A stretch of DNA of 64,000 bases from Rhizobiaceae bacterium (lineage in GTDB: Bacteria; Pseudomonadota; Alphaproteobacteria; Rhizobiales; Rhizobiaceae), in contig JAHBYW010000006.1 in assembly GCA_019635755.1 (NCBI GenBank), positions 192,001 to 256,000 on the forward strand. Direction: 5' to 3'. Below the pieces are notes generated by a model. That model had not been told where the DNA came from. It ran no database searches and was given only the letters and a program-made list of their open reading frames with translations. Position numbers and translations under genes: made by a program. Positions within the stretch are counted from its first letter, which is position 1. Each line of letters begins with the position of its first letter. This document shows, one piece after another, positions 1-7,693 of this stretch.

Positions 1-760
1 GCTTCAGCCGGTAGCTGCCGTAGAGCCGGGCGCTGGTGGCGAGGATCGTGTCGTCGGAGGCCGCGTCGGCGCCGACGATCATCTGAGTCGACTGGCCGCC
101 GGTGGCGAAGCGGCGCGTGCGCTTCGTCTTGAGCGTCGGTTCGGCGAAATCCTCGAGCTTGCGCCGGAGCGACGCCATCGACAGCCGGATCGTGTCCGGC
201 CGCTTTTCCGGCGCCAGCGCGTTCAGGCCTTCGTCGGTCGGCATCTCGATGTTGATCGAGAGACGGTCGGCATAGCGCCCGGCCTTCTCCACCAGATCGT
301 CCGAGCATTCGGGAATGGTCTTCAGGTGGATGTAGCCGGCGAAGTTCTCCTCCTCGCGCAGCCGCCGCGCCACCTCGACCAGTTCGCCCATCGTCTCGTC
401 CGGCGAGCGGATCACGCCGGAGGACAGGAACAGGCCTTCGATGTAGTTGCGCCGGTAGAATTCCATCGTCAGGCGAACGACCTCGTCGACACCGAAGCGC
501 GCGCGGCGGACATTGGAGGACGAGCGGTTGATGCAATAGCTGCAGTCGTAGATGCAGAAGTTGGTCAGCAGGATCTTCAGGAGCGAAATGCAGCGGCCGT
601 CCGGCGCGTAGGAGTGGCAGATGCCCATGCCTTCGGTCGACCCGATGCCCCCGGTCTTCGCCGAGTTGCGTTTTTCCGCGCCGGACGAAGCGCAGGATGC
701 GTCATATTTCGCGGCGTCGGACAGGATCGCCAGTTTCTCGCGGGTCGACAGCGTAGCCAT
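1..760 (-). CDS. Radical SAM protein, putative DNA modification/repair family (C-terminus off left edge)
   Basis: About 253 N-terminal residues are present; the 3' end lies beyond the window. A CX3CX2C cluster (C69, C73, C76, in CIYDCSYC) would bind the 4Fe-4S cluster of a radical SAM enzyme. The preceding GMGICHSYAPDGRC stretch and the following segments match the family annotated as 'putative DNA modification/repair radical SAM protein', which is typically encoded next to a uracil-DNA-glycosylase-like gene. That partner would lie outside the window. The start is the ATG ending at 760; an ATG 8 bases upstream is in another frame. Family identity is recognised from sequence; the DNA-repair role is only predicted for the family. 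Confidence 0.85.
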   Translation of the reverse strand, partial: MATLSTREKLAILSDAAKYDASCASSGAEKRNSAKTGGIGSTEGMGICHSYAPDGRCISLLKILLTNFCIYDCSYCINRSSSNVRRARFGVDEVVRLTMEFYRRNYIEGLFLSSGVIRSPDETMGELVEVARRLREEENFAGYIHLKTIPECSDDLVEKAGRYADRLSINIEMPTDEGLNALAPEKRPDTIRLSMASLRRKLEDFAEPTLKTKRTRRFATGGQSTQMIVGADAASDDTILATSARLYGSYRLK

Positions 761-836
761 TTGTTCATGATACGTTCTTTCGGTAAGGCGCGCTATAAGA
801 TTTGACATTCTCGCCCAGCTTCGCCGTGCGGCCGGC

Positions 837-861
837 GGAACGAAAGCTGCCCCAGACGGTT
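837..861 (+). promoter_or_regulatory. EcfG-like promoter (weak match)
   Basis: GGAAC at 837-841, a 16-base spacer, then GGTT at 858-861. The alphaproteobacterial general stress sigma factor EcfG recognises GGAAC-N16/17-CGTT, so the -10 has one mismatch. The box ends 28 bases before the start of the small DUF3606-like gene, a protein type often under stress control. Position and spacing fit, but the mismatch keeps this tentative. Confidence 0.35.
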
Positions 862-889
862 CCCCTCCCGACAGCACGAGGAGGTTGCG

Positions 890-1231
890 ATGACAGACCG
901 CCGAGACACCGGGGCGCCCGGCACCACCGACCAGAAACCGCGCTGGGAAGGTCCGCCCGAGAACCGTCCCCGGGGCTACCTTCCAGCCAACGACGACCGT
1001 GCGGTCGACAGCGATGCGGCGGGCGAAACCCTGTCTGACCCATCCAAATCCGATCTGCCGGCGGCGTTGTCGACCCGGGAGGGCGCTGCCGCAAACGACG
1101 ACGATATGGCGCTGATTCTTGCGGAACGCACCGACCTCTCGCCACTGCAGGCGCGGGACCTGATCCGCCAGCACGGGCACGACCGTGCGACGCTGTTGAG
1201 GGAAGCGCGGAACTTCAAGGCCGAAAGCTAG
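890..1231 (+). CDS. Small hypothetical protein with DUF3606-like C-terminus
   Basis: 113 residues with no signal peptide or membrane segment. The first 70 residues are polar, Pro/Asp/Gly-rich and probably disordered. The C-terminal 40 (LSPLQARDLIRQHG, then DRATLLREA) resemble DUF3606-type short helical proteins, in which a 'T/SP.QA..LI...G.DR..L..EA' helix pair is common. The start is set by a strong AGGAGG ending 5 bases before the ATG. It stands alone between the divergent radical SAM gene and the convergent PuuA-like gene, with an EcfG-like promoter just upstream. Function is unknown; a stress role is inferred only from the promoter and family. Confidence 0.75.
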   Translation: MTDRRDTGAPGTTDQKPRWEGPPENRPRGYLPANDDRAVDSDAAGETLSDPSKSDLPAALSTREGAAANDDDMALILAERTDLSPLQARDLIRQHGHDRATLLREARNFKAES

Positions 1232-1260
1232 CGCACCGCAAATACTCAGCGTGCAGCGAC

Positions 1261-2655
1261 CTAAACCTCGTGCAGGTAGAGGTGGTAGTCGAGTTCGCTG
1301 ACCGTCCTGGCGACCCGCAGGTACTCGGCTGCCTTGATTGCCGTGAACGTCCGATGCATTTCTCCGCCGAGCGCGGACTTCAGGAACACCGAGGCTTTCG
1401 CCGCCTCGATCGCCGAGCGCCAGTCGGACGGCATTGACGCGCGGGCCGCGGTCGACGCTTCGTATCCGTTGCCCGTGGTCTCCGGGCCCGGGTCGAGCTG
1501 TTCGTCCAGCCCCTTCGCGATGCCCGCCAGCACCGTCGCAGCGACGAGATACGGATTGGCGTCGACGCCCGACGGCCGGTGCTCGATGCGACGGTTCCTG
1601 GCGTCGCCCGCAGGAACCCGGAGCGCGACCGAGCGGTTGTTCACGCCCCATGTCGGCGCGACCGGGGCGTAGGACTGGGACACGAAGCGGCGCCAGGAAT
1701 TGGCGTGAGGCGCAAAGACCAGCATCGATTCCGCCATCGTCGCCGTGAGACCGGCGAGCGCATGGAGCAGCGGCGACGCCCACTGACCTGCGGCCGGGTC
1801 GGCGAAGATGTTGTTTCCGGAAGCGTCCGGCAGCGAGACGTGGAAATGCATGCCCGAGCCGGCGTAGCGCTCGATAGGCTTCGCCATGAAGCAGGCCGTG
1901 ACGCCGTGCCGGCGTGCGGCCATGCGCACCAGCCGCTTCAGCATCACCAGATTGTCGGCGGCGCGCATGACGTCGGTGCGGTATTTCAACGTGAGTTCGT
2001 ACTGGCCGGGGGCATATTCCGAGATGACGGTCTCCGCCGGGATCTTCTGTACGGCGGCGCCCGCGTAGATGTCGGAGAACAGCGGCTCCATGCCGTGCAG
2101 ATGGTCGACCGAATAGACCTCCGTCTTGCCGCTGGCGCGGCCGTCGAGAACGGCGCGGGCAGGCTGCACGCGGCCCTCGGCGTCCCGGTCGTTGGCAAGC
2201 AAGAAGAACTCCAGTTCGAACGCGCCGGCCGGCTTCAGGCCGCGCGCCGCGAAAGCCTCGACCTGACGGGCCAGCGCATGCCGCGGGTCCGACGACATCG
2301 GCGCGCCGTCGAGCAGGTACATCGACATCAGCACCTGGCCGCGTGGCGGATTGGTGCCGTGGAGGGGCACCAGCGTGCCGGGGATCGGCCAGGCGCGCAG
2401 GTCGCCGTCGCCCGAATCCCAGATCAGCCCGGTCTCGTGTACGTCCTCGCCGACGATGTCGAGGCCGAGAATGGAGATCGGCAGGTGCCGTCCGCCGTCA
2501 TAGAGGCCGAGGAGTTCGTGCCGCCGGATGATCTTGCCGCGACCGACGCCATTGGCGTCGGTCAGCACGATGTCGAATGCCTCGATTTCGGGGTGCGCGT
2601 CTAGGAAAGCGCGGGCTTCTTCGAGTGTGGAGCCGGAGGGGGAGGTCGTTGTCAC
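1261..2655 (-). CDS. puuA: Glutamine synthetase family protein, PuuA-like gamma-glutamylpolyamine synthetase
   Basis: 464 residues, the usual length of GS-III/PuuA-type enzymes, which ATP-dependently join glutamate to an amine such as putrescine. Visible GS signatures are the N-terminal beta-grasp (FDIVLTDANGVGRGK), the catalytic segment FELEFFLL, the glutamate-binding FMAKPIERYAGSGMHFHVSL, and the ATP-binding and arginine segments NNRSVALRVPAG and RRIEHRPSGVDANPYL. The PuuA-like 'VYSVDHL' segment follows the catalytic domain. The start is GTG, with GGAAGG 9 bases upstream. A class III aminotransferase lies upstream on the same strand and a PuuD amidase 9 kb away, consistent with the gamma-glutamylated polyamine route. 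The exact amine is not determinable from sequence. Confidence 0.85.
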   Translation of the reverse strand: MTTTSPSGSTLEEARAFLDAHPEIEAFDIVLTDANGVGRGKIIRRHELLGLYDGGRHLPISILGLDIVGEDVHETGLIWDSGDGDLRAWPIPGTLVPLHGTNPPRGQVLMSMYLLDGAPMSSDPRHALARQVEAFAARGLKPAGAFELEFFLLANDRDAEGRVQPARAVLDGRASGKTEVYSVDHLHGMEPLFSDIYAGAAVQKIPAETVISEYAPGQYELTLKYRTDVMRAADNLVMLKRLVRMAARRHGVTACFMAKPIERYAGSGMHFHVSLPDASGNNIFADPAAGQWASPLLHALAGLTATMAESMLVFAPHANSWRRFVSQSYAPVAPTWGVNNRSVALRVPAGDARNRRIEHRPSGVDANPYLVAATVLAGIAKGLDEQLDPGPETTGNGYEASTAARASMPSDWRSAIEAAKASVFLKSALGGEMHRTFTAIKAAEYLRVARTVSELDYHLYLHEV

Positions 2656-2676
2656 GATCCGATCCTTCCGGCCGCA

Positions 2677-2831
2677 ACCCCCTCTCCCGCTTGCTCCTTC
2701 GGAGCTCGCGTCCTCTCCCCAAGGGGAGAGGGGAGGGCATGGGCGGTCGCCAGCTTCCTCTCCCCAGCGGGGAGAGGGTGGCCGAGCGTGGCGGCGAAGC
2801 CGCCGGAAGCGGAGGCCGGGTGAGGGGGTGT
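2677..2831. repeat. Extragenic palindromic repeat cluster
   Basis: Several short inverted repeats lie in tandem between the aminotransferase and PuuA-like genes: cctctcccc/ggggagagg at 2712-2731 (2-base loop), the same arms at 2757-2777 (3-base loop), and gcggc/gccgc at 2791-2803. Outer cccctctcccg- and gtgaggggg-type ends flank them. Mosaic elements of this kind are common between Rhizobiales genes and fold on either strand. It probably lies within or at the end of a transcript; no coding capacity is credible. Confidence 0.75.
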
Positions 2832-2839
2832 ACCCGAAA

Positions 2840-4216
2840 TCATCCTACCAACTCCCCGATTACCGCGTCGAACGCTCCCACCAACCCGTCGACCTGCTTT
2901 TCCGTCGTCGCCGGCGAGACCAGCATCATGTTGTGGAACGGCGCAATCAGCACGCCGCGGTTGACGAGGCCGATATGAATCGCCTGTTCAAGCACGGGAT
3001 GCTGCGCGGCGGCGGACTCGGTGCCGTTGCGCAACGGGCCGGATGCGCAGATGAATTCGACGCGCGCACCGACGCGCGTGGCATGCCACGGCACGCTGCG
3101 GCGGGCGATCACGGCCGACAGGCCGCGCTCCAGCCGGTCCGCCAGCTTTTCCATATGCGCGTAGTTCTTCGCCGTCATCACCTCCTCCAGCGTCCCGCGC
3201 ATCGCTGCGAACTGGAGCGGGTTGGCCGAAAGGGTCGTGCCCATGCCGGAATAGCCTGCCGGCTTGGTCCGGTTGAACGCGGCATAGCGGCGCGCCACCT
3301 CGTCGGTGAAACCCCAGACGCTGGCCGGCACGCCGCCGGCGACCGGCTTGCCGAGCACGAAGATGTCGGGCTGCAGGCCGTGTCGTTTCGTGTATCCGCC
3401 CGGACCTGACGAGATGGTGTGGGTCTCGTCGATCAAAAGCAGCGTGCCGGTGTCGCGGGTCAGGCGACGCAGATCGTCATGGAAACCCGGGTCCGGCAGC
3501 ACCATGCAGGAATTGGTCAGCACCGGCTCGGTCACCACGCAGGCGACGTCGCGATCCTTCAGTGCTGCCGCCAGTGCCGCCAGGTCGTTGAACTCGACGA
3601 CCTTTGTTGTGAGCGCGAGGTCGATGACCTGTCCGGCCAGGCTGGGCTTGTTCACCTGCCGTCCGCCATCCAGCTTGACGAAGGTCTCGTCAACCGAACC
3701 GTGGTAGCAGCCGTTGAAAACCAGGATCTTCGGTCGGCCGGTGATGGCGCGCGCCATGCGGATCGCGAAGCGGTTGGCGTCCGTGGCGGTGGTCGCAATC
3801 TGCCAGTGCGGCAGGCCGAAACGTCTCACCAGCAGCCGACCTACGGCGGCGGCATCGTCGCTTGGGAGCATATAGGTCAGACCGCGACCGGCCTGAGCAC
3901 GGATCGCCTTCGCAACTGGCGCAGGCGAATGGCCGAACATCGAGCCGGTATCTCCAAGGCAGAAATCGGCCAGCCGGTTGCCGTCGATGTCGGTGATGGT
4001 CGCGCCGCGGGCCTGATCGACCATGATCGGGAAGGGCAGCGGCCAGTCCAGCATCCAGTGCATCGGCACGCCGTCGAAGAAGCCGGCGATGCCCTTGCCG
4101 GCCTTGCGCAGCGTCTGTGGCCGCGCCTTTCGATAGCGCGCGACCTCGCTTTCGCGGAACGCGGCGATGCGCGTCGAATCGATGCCGGCGACCGACCCGG
4201 CCGTCTTCTGTCTCAT
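2840..4216 (-). CDS. Class III pyridoxal-phosphate aminotransferase
   Basis: 458 residues, fold type I class III (GABA/omega-amino acid, GSA-aminomutase superfamily). LLIDETHT carries the PLP-binding Asp (D263) and VLGKPVAGG the Schiff-base Lys (K290). The phosphate-cup region reads TATDANRFAIRMARA rather than the usual SGTEA form, so it is not a standard ornithine/GABA enzyme. The ATG at 4216 is chosen over an upstream in-frame ATG at 4240 because GAGGGG sits 6 bases before it. The downstream PuuA-like gene on the same strand suggests a role with amines or omega-amino acids. The substrate is not assignable; a glutamate-1-semialdehyde aminomutase-like reaction is an alternative. Confidence 0.85.
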   Translation of the reverse strand: MRQKTAGSVAGIDSTRIAAFRESEVARYRKARPQTLRKAGKGIAGFFDGVPMHWMLDWPLPFPIMVDQARGATITDIDGNRLADFCLGDTGSMFGHSPAPVAKAIRAQAGRGLTYMLPSDDAAAVGRLLVRRFGLPHWQIATTATDANRFAIRMARAITGRPKILVFNGCYHGSVDETFVKLDGGRQVNKPSLAGQVIDLALTTKVVEFNDLAALAAALKDRDVACVVTEPVLTNSCMVLPDPGFHDDLRRLTRDTGTLLLIDETHTISSGPGGYTKRHGLQPDIFVLGKPVAGGVPASVWGFTDEVARRYAAFNRTKPAGYSGMGTTLSANPLQFAAMRGTLEEVMTAKNYAHMEKLADRLERGLSAVIARRSVPWHATRVGARVEFICASGPLRNGTESAAAQHPVLEQAIHIGLVNRGVLIAPFHNMMLVSPATTEKQVDGLVGAFDAVIGELVG

Positions 4217-4352
4217 GGCGATCCCCTCACGGAAACACATCTAGCGGGCCGCGACACGTGGCTGCAACCGTTGGCGGATAAGCCAGCCGCACTTCGGCCC
4301 GGAACGGCCGTCACAACCGCCGGGCAACCAGCCACGATCTGAGGGAATTCAT

Positions 4353-4817
4353 ATGCGTTTCATCCTTGCCGCACTCGCTCTCGCCCTGACGGCCTCTGCC
4401 GCGTCCGCGTCCGGCGGCATCGGTTGCGAGGCGTCCGACAAGGCCGTGAAGCTGACCATTCAAAGTGGCGTGACGCGCGGCATGGGCAGCCCGCTGTTCC
4501 AGTTCCAGGCGCAGGCCGACGTGCTGGACCCGAAGGCGCCGAAGCACCTGCAGCAGACGGCTTACACCGACGAGAACGTCTCCCAGTACTGGCTCGACGG
4601 GGAATCGCTGAAGATGGTGCTCTACCGCGAGACTGAAGGCGACCTGCCGCACGGCTACGTCATGGTCACGATCCTGACGACGACGAGCGACAACCCGGAC
4701 GACGAGGGCATCTATAAGGGCGAGTACTTCATCAGCCTGTATGATGTCGGCACGGATGCGTCAGCCGAGGCATTGCAGATCGAGCACAGCGGCACGGTCA
4801 GCTGCTTCGTGGAATGA
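4353..4817 (+). CDS. Exported hypothetical protein
   Basis: 154 residues beginning with a clear Sec signal peptide (MRFILAALALALTASAASAS, cleavage after about residue 20). The mature part has two cysteines (C25 and C152, near each end) that could form a disulfide, and a beta-rich pattern. I recognise no domain. GAGGG precedes the ATG by 6 bases. It is a single-gene unit, divergent from the aminotransferase and convergent with the WD40 gene, so context gives no function. Periplasmic location is inferred from the signal peptide. Confidence 0.8.
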   Translation: MRFILAALALALTASAASASGGIGCEASDKAVKLTIQSGVTRGMGSPLFQFQAQADVLDPKAPKHLQQTAYTDENVSQYWLDGESLKMVLYRETEGDLPHGYVMVTILTTTSDNPDDEGIYKGEYFISLYDVGTDASAEALQIEHSGTVSCFVE

Positions 4818-4851
4818 GTTCCGGGTTCCCCCTCAAGGGGGAGGGAGCCGG

Positions 4852-5826
4852 CTACGCCGAGATGTCGATGACGCCGCAGTCGCCGGCTTCGGAGCCGAAA
4901 GCGATCCGCCGGCCTTCGCGATCCCAGGCCATTGACGTCACCGCGCCCTTGCCTGGGCGTCGCAGCAGGATTTCCTTCTGGTCGCCGAAACGGGCGGCCA
5001 GCACCATGCCGTCCTGGTAGCCGATCGCGACGATCTCCTCCGCAGGATGACAGGCGACGGCGGTCACCATCAGATTGCCGCGCGTGCCCAGCTCCAGCGG
5101 CGCCTTGCCCATCGGGCCGTCCTTCGACTGGAACGGCCAGAGGATCGCGGCCGGCGCGCCCGAACTCGCCAACCACCGGCCCTTCGCACTCCACGACAGG
5201 CTCTTCACCTTGCCCGGGTAGCCGGTCATGCGCATATGTTTGCCGTCGGCGAGCTTCCAGCCGTGAAGCGCGTTTTCCTGCATGGTCGTGACGACGAACG
5301 CCCCGTCCGGCGAAAAGCTGATGCCGGTATGCGCGCCGGCCCATTCCAGATCGACCGGCTTCCCATCGGCCCCCGGGAAATGCAGCGTCGCGCCGTTGTA
5401 GCGGGCGACGCCGAGACGCATACCCTTCGGCGAGAAGGCGATGCCTTCGACCGACCGGGGATGCTGAAACTCCTTCTGCTTGCCGTCGGCGAAGCGGACC
5501 CAGGCGCTGCGCCCGGTCGCAAACGCCACGGCACCCTGCGGGCCGGCGGCGACCGATGTGATCCACTTCCTGCCGATGTCGGCCAGCGTCTCGGATACGC
5601 CGTCCGCTTTCGTCGCGACCGTCTTGCCGTCCTCGCCGCCGGTGATCAGCCGGTCGCCGGCAGCATCGTAGACCGCCGCAAGCAGCCCGTCGTGGATCGT
5701 CTCTGTCTTGTGCCCGTTGTCGAGCCGATGAACCGTGCCGTCTGCCAGCGCAAAATGCGGCACGCCGCCGAGAAAAACGGCGGCGACGCAGTGTCCTGTG
5801 AGGTCGAGAGGGGCGACGGTGGGCAT
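4852..5826 (-). CDS. WD40-repeat beta-propeller protein
   Basis: 324 residues with recurring WD40-type blades: LITGGEDGKTVAT, IAFSPKGMRLGVARYNGATL, GISFSPDGAFVVTTMQENALHGWKL, LSWSAKGRWLASSG and SMAWDREGRRIAFGSEAG. Each ends in the short hydrophobic strand typical of a blade, giving a seven-blade-size propeller. There is no signal peptide, so it should be cytoplasmic. It lies 12 bases downstream of, and in the same direction as, the COG0523 GTPase gene, an arrangement I know from other Rhizobiales. A scaffold or partner role for the metallochaperone is inferred, not shown. Confidence 0.85.
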   Translation of the reverse strand: MPTVAPLDLTGHCVAAVFLGGVPHFALADGTVHRLDNGHKTETIHDGLLAAVYDAAGDRLITGGEDGKTVATKADGVSETLADIGRKWITSVAAGPQGAVAFATGRSAWVRFADGKQKEFQHPRSVEGIAFSPKGMRLGVARYNGATLHFPGADGKPVDLEWAGAHTGISFSPDGAFVVTTMQENALHGWKLADGKHMRMTGYPGKVKSLSWSAKGRWLASSGAPAAILWPFQSKDGPMGKAPLELGTRGNLMVTAVACHPAEEIVAIGYQDGMVLAARFGDQKEILLRRPGKGAVTSMAWDREGRRIAFGSEAGDCGVIDISA

Positions 5827-5838
5827 GCGCGCCTTAGA

Positions 5839-6846
5839 TCACGCCGCCTGGCATGCCTCAAAGCTCTTTCTGAGCTTTGCCTCGTCCAGATCGCGGCCGA
5901 TGAAGACGAGGCGGCTCTCGTGCTTCTCTCCATCCTTCCACGGGCGCTGGTGGTCGCCTTCCATGATCATGTGGACGCCCTGGATGACGTAGCGATCGGG
6001 GTCGTCCTTGATCGCGATGATCCCCTTCAGGCGAAGGATGTTCGGCCCCTCCGACTGGGTGATCTTCTCGATCCATGGGAAGAACCGCTTCGGGTCCATC
6101 TCGCCGCCGCGCAGCGACACCGACTTCACCGTGACGTCGTGGATGGCCGACGCTTCGCCGTGGTGATGATCGTGATGCGCGTGGTCGTGATCGTCCGCGT
6201 CGAGGAAATGCGGATCATTCTCCAGCGCACGGGACAGGTCGAACGCACCGCGGTCGAGAACTTCTTTCAAATCGACGCCGGAGCGGCTGGTCCGGTGGAT
6301 TTTCGCCGTCGGGTTGATGGCGCGGACGGTCGCCTCGACGTTGGCGAGTTCCTCGGGAGTGACGAGGTCGGTCTTGTTCAGCACGATCACATCGGCAAAC
6401 GCGATCTGGTCCTCGGCTTCCTTGGAATCCTTCAGGCGGAGCGGCAGGTGCTTGGCGTCGACCAGCGCGACGACGGCGTCGAGCTTCGTCTTGGAGCGCA
6501 CGTCGTCGTCCATGAAGAAGGTCTGCGCCACTGGCACGGGGTCGGCGAGGCCAGTGGTCTCGACAAGGATTGCGTCGAAGCGTCCGGGACGGCGCATCAG
6601 GCCCTCGACGGTGCGGATCAGGTCGCCGCGCACCGTGCAGCAGACGCAGCCATTGTTCATCTCGTAGATTTCCTCGTCGGATTCCACGATCAGGTCGTTG
6701 TCGATGCCGATCTCGCCGAATTCGTTGACGATGACCGCATACTTCCGCCCGTGGTTCTCCGACAGGATGCGGTTGAGCAGCGTGGTCTTGCCGGCGCCGA
6801 GATAGCCGGTGAGGACGGTGACGGGGATCTGCTGCGGCTGGCTCAT
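5839..6846 (-). CDS. COG0523 (CobW/ZigA-type) G3E GTPase, putative zinc metallochaperone
   Basis: 335 residues. GYLGAGKTT (residues 14-22) is the P-loop, NNGCVCC (64-70) the CxCC metal-binding motif of the family, and NKTD (157-160) the guanine-specificity motif. A histidine-rich stretch at 219-229 (DHDHAHHDHHHG) is typical of metal-delivering members, and the C-terminal CobW_C domain follows. The start is the ATG at 6846, because MSQPQQIPVTVLTGYLG is the family N-terminus and GAGGT lies upstream. Family members use GTP hydrolysis to deliver Zn (or other metals) to client proteins. I found no convincing Zur box in the 255-base gap to the divergent MarR gene, so zinc regulation is unproven. 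Confidence 0.92.
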   Translation of the reverse strand: MSQPQQIPVTVLTGYLGAGKTTLLNRILSENHGRKYAVIVNEFGEIGIDNDLIVESDEEIYEMNNGCVCCTVRGDLIRTVEGLMRRPGRFDAILVETTGLADPVPVAQTFFMDDDVRSKTKLDAVVALVDAKHLPLRLKDSKEAEDQIAFADVIVLNKTDLVTPEELANVEATVRAINPTAKIHRTSRSGVDLKEVLDRGAFDLSRALENDPHFLDADDHDHAHHDHHHGEASAIHDVTVKSVSLRGGEMDPKRFFPWIEKITQSEGPNILRLKGIIAIKDDPDRYVIQGVHMIMEGDHQRPWKDGEKHESRLVFIGRDLDEAKLRKSFEACQAA

Positions 6847-7101
6847 GGTCGACCTCGAAAGCGGAGAGAGGCACCATATAGGGTCGCCGCAGCGACTTTG
6901 CACGGCCAATGTTGCCGTCCATGTCGCCGGCCTATCCGACCGGGGCCGACCCCATGCGCTTCCGTCATCGAACTGATAAGAAACTCTGGCATTGCGAAGC
7001 GGCAGGCGTTTGATTGCCGGCAAAGCTCGGCCCGGCCAGACCCGGTTCGGCAGTTCGGCAAAGCTCTGGCCAGTCGGCCCGGCCTGAGGGGAGGTTCGGC
7101 G

Positions 7102-7572
7102 ATGACGAAGGCAAGCAGGAGCGCGACGATGGCGCGGCTCCACTCCGCCGCCCGCCTGGCGCGGACGGCGCTGGCCTCGCGCCTTCTGGCGCACGGCTTC
7201 TACGCCGGCCAGGACCAGATCATGCTGGCGCTGAACGGCGAGGACGGGCAGACGCCCGGCGCGCTCGCGGCCCGGCTGGGGGTCCGGCCGCCGACGATCA
7301 CCAAGACCATCAACCGCCTCCAGGCACAGGGTTTCGTGGAGAAGCGTGCATCGGACAACGATGCCCGTCAGGCGCTGATCTCGCTGACGGCGGCGGGGCG
7401 CGATGCCATCCAGGCCATCGAGAAGTCGGTGCGCAAGGCTGAAAAGCAGGCTCTGAAGGGACTGGACAAGAAAGACCAGAAGGCGCTGTCGAAACTGCTG
7501 GCGCGTATCGAGGCCAATCTTTCCGGCACGGAAACGATCGAGACCGAAGCGGCCGAGGACCTCGACGACTGA
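7102..7572 (+). CDS. MarR family transcriptional regulator
   Basis: 156 residues. The winged helix-turn-helix is visible as TPGALAARLGVRPPTITKTINRLQAQGFVEKRASDNDARQ..LISLTAAG, the normal MarR layout with the 'D..D.R' wing. The start at 7102 follows GGGGAGG by 7 bases. The C-terminal 50 residues are highly charged (Lys then Glu/Asp). It is divergent from the metallochaperone/WD40 pair, so local control of that pair is possible but unproven. No ligand-sensing cysteine is present, so an OhrR-type redox mechanism is unlikely. Confidence 0.88.
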   Translation: MTKASRSATMARLHSAARLARTALASRLLAHGFYAGQDQIMLALNGEDGQTPGALAARLGVRPPTITKTINRLQAQGFVEKRASDNDARQALISLTAAGRDAIQAIEKSVRKAEKQALKGLDKKDQKALSKLLARIEANLSGTETIETEAAEDLDD

Positions 7573-7674
7573 GCGGCGCGTGCCGTTCGCGGGACCAGAC
7601 GCGCCCCGGCCCGCGCGCCGGATCGACCAGAAAAGCTTTGCGTCGCCCGCGAAGCTGGCCTATCCAACCCAGAC

Positions 7675-7687
7675 TTAAACAGTTTAA
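7675..7687. promoter_or_regulatory. Palindromic operator, probably autoregulatory LacI-family site
   Basis: TTAAAC-A-GTTTAA, a perfect 13-base palindrome, ends 6 bases before the GTG of the LacI-family gene. LacI proteins usually bind such palindromes next to their own or neighbouring genes, although most have an even central CG. The AT content is well above the surroundings. It may also overlap the transcription start. Confidence 0.5.
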
Positions 7688-7693
7688 ATCCGG

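Noticed and set aside
4826-4850. Short ccccct/aggggg hairpin after the exported-protein gene as a terminator
   Set aside because: Too short, no U-tract; more like a fragment of the local palindromic repeat family.
6847-7101. Searched for a Zur-type box between the metallochaperone and MarR genes
   Set aside because: No AT-rich palindrome resembling a Zur site was seen by eye, so zinc regulation is not claimed.
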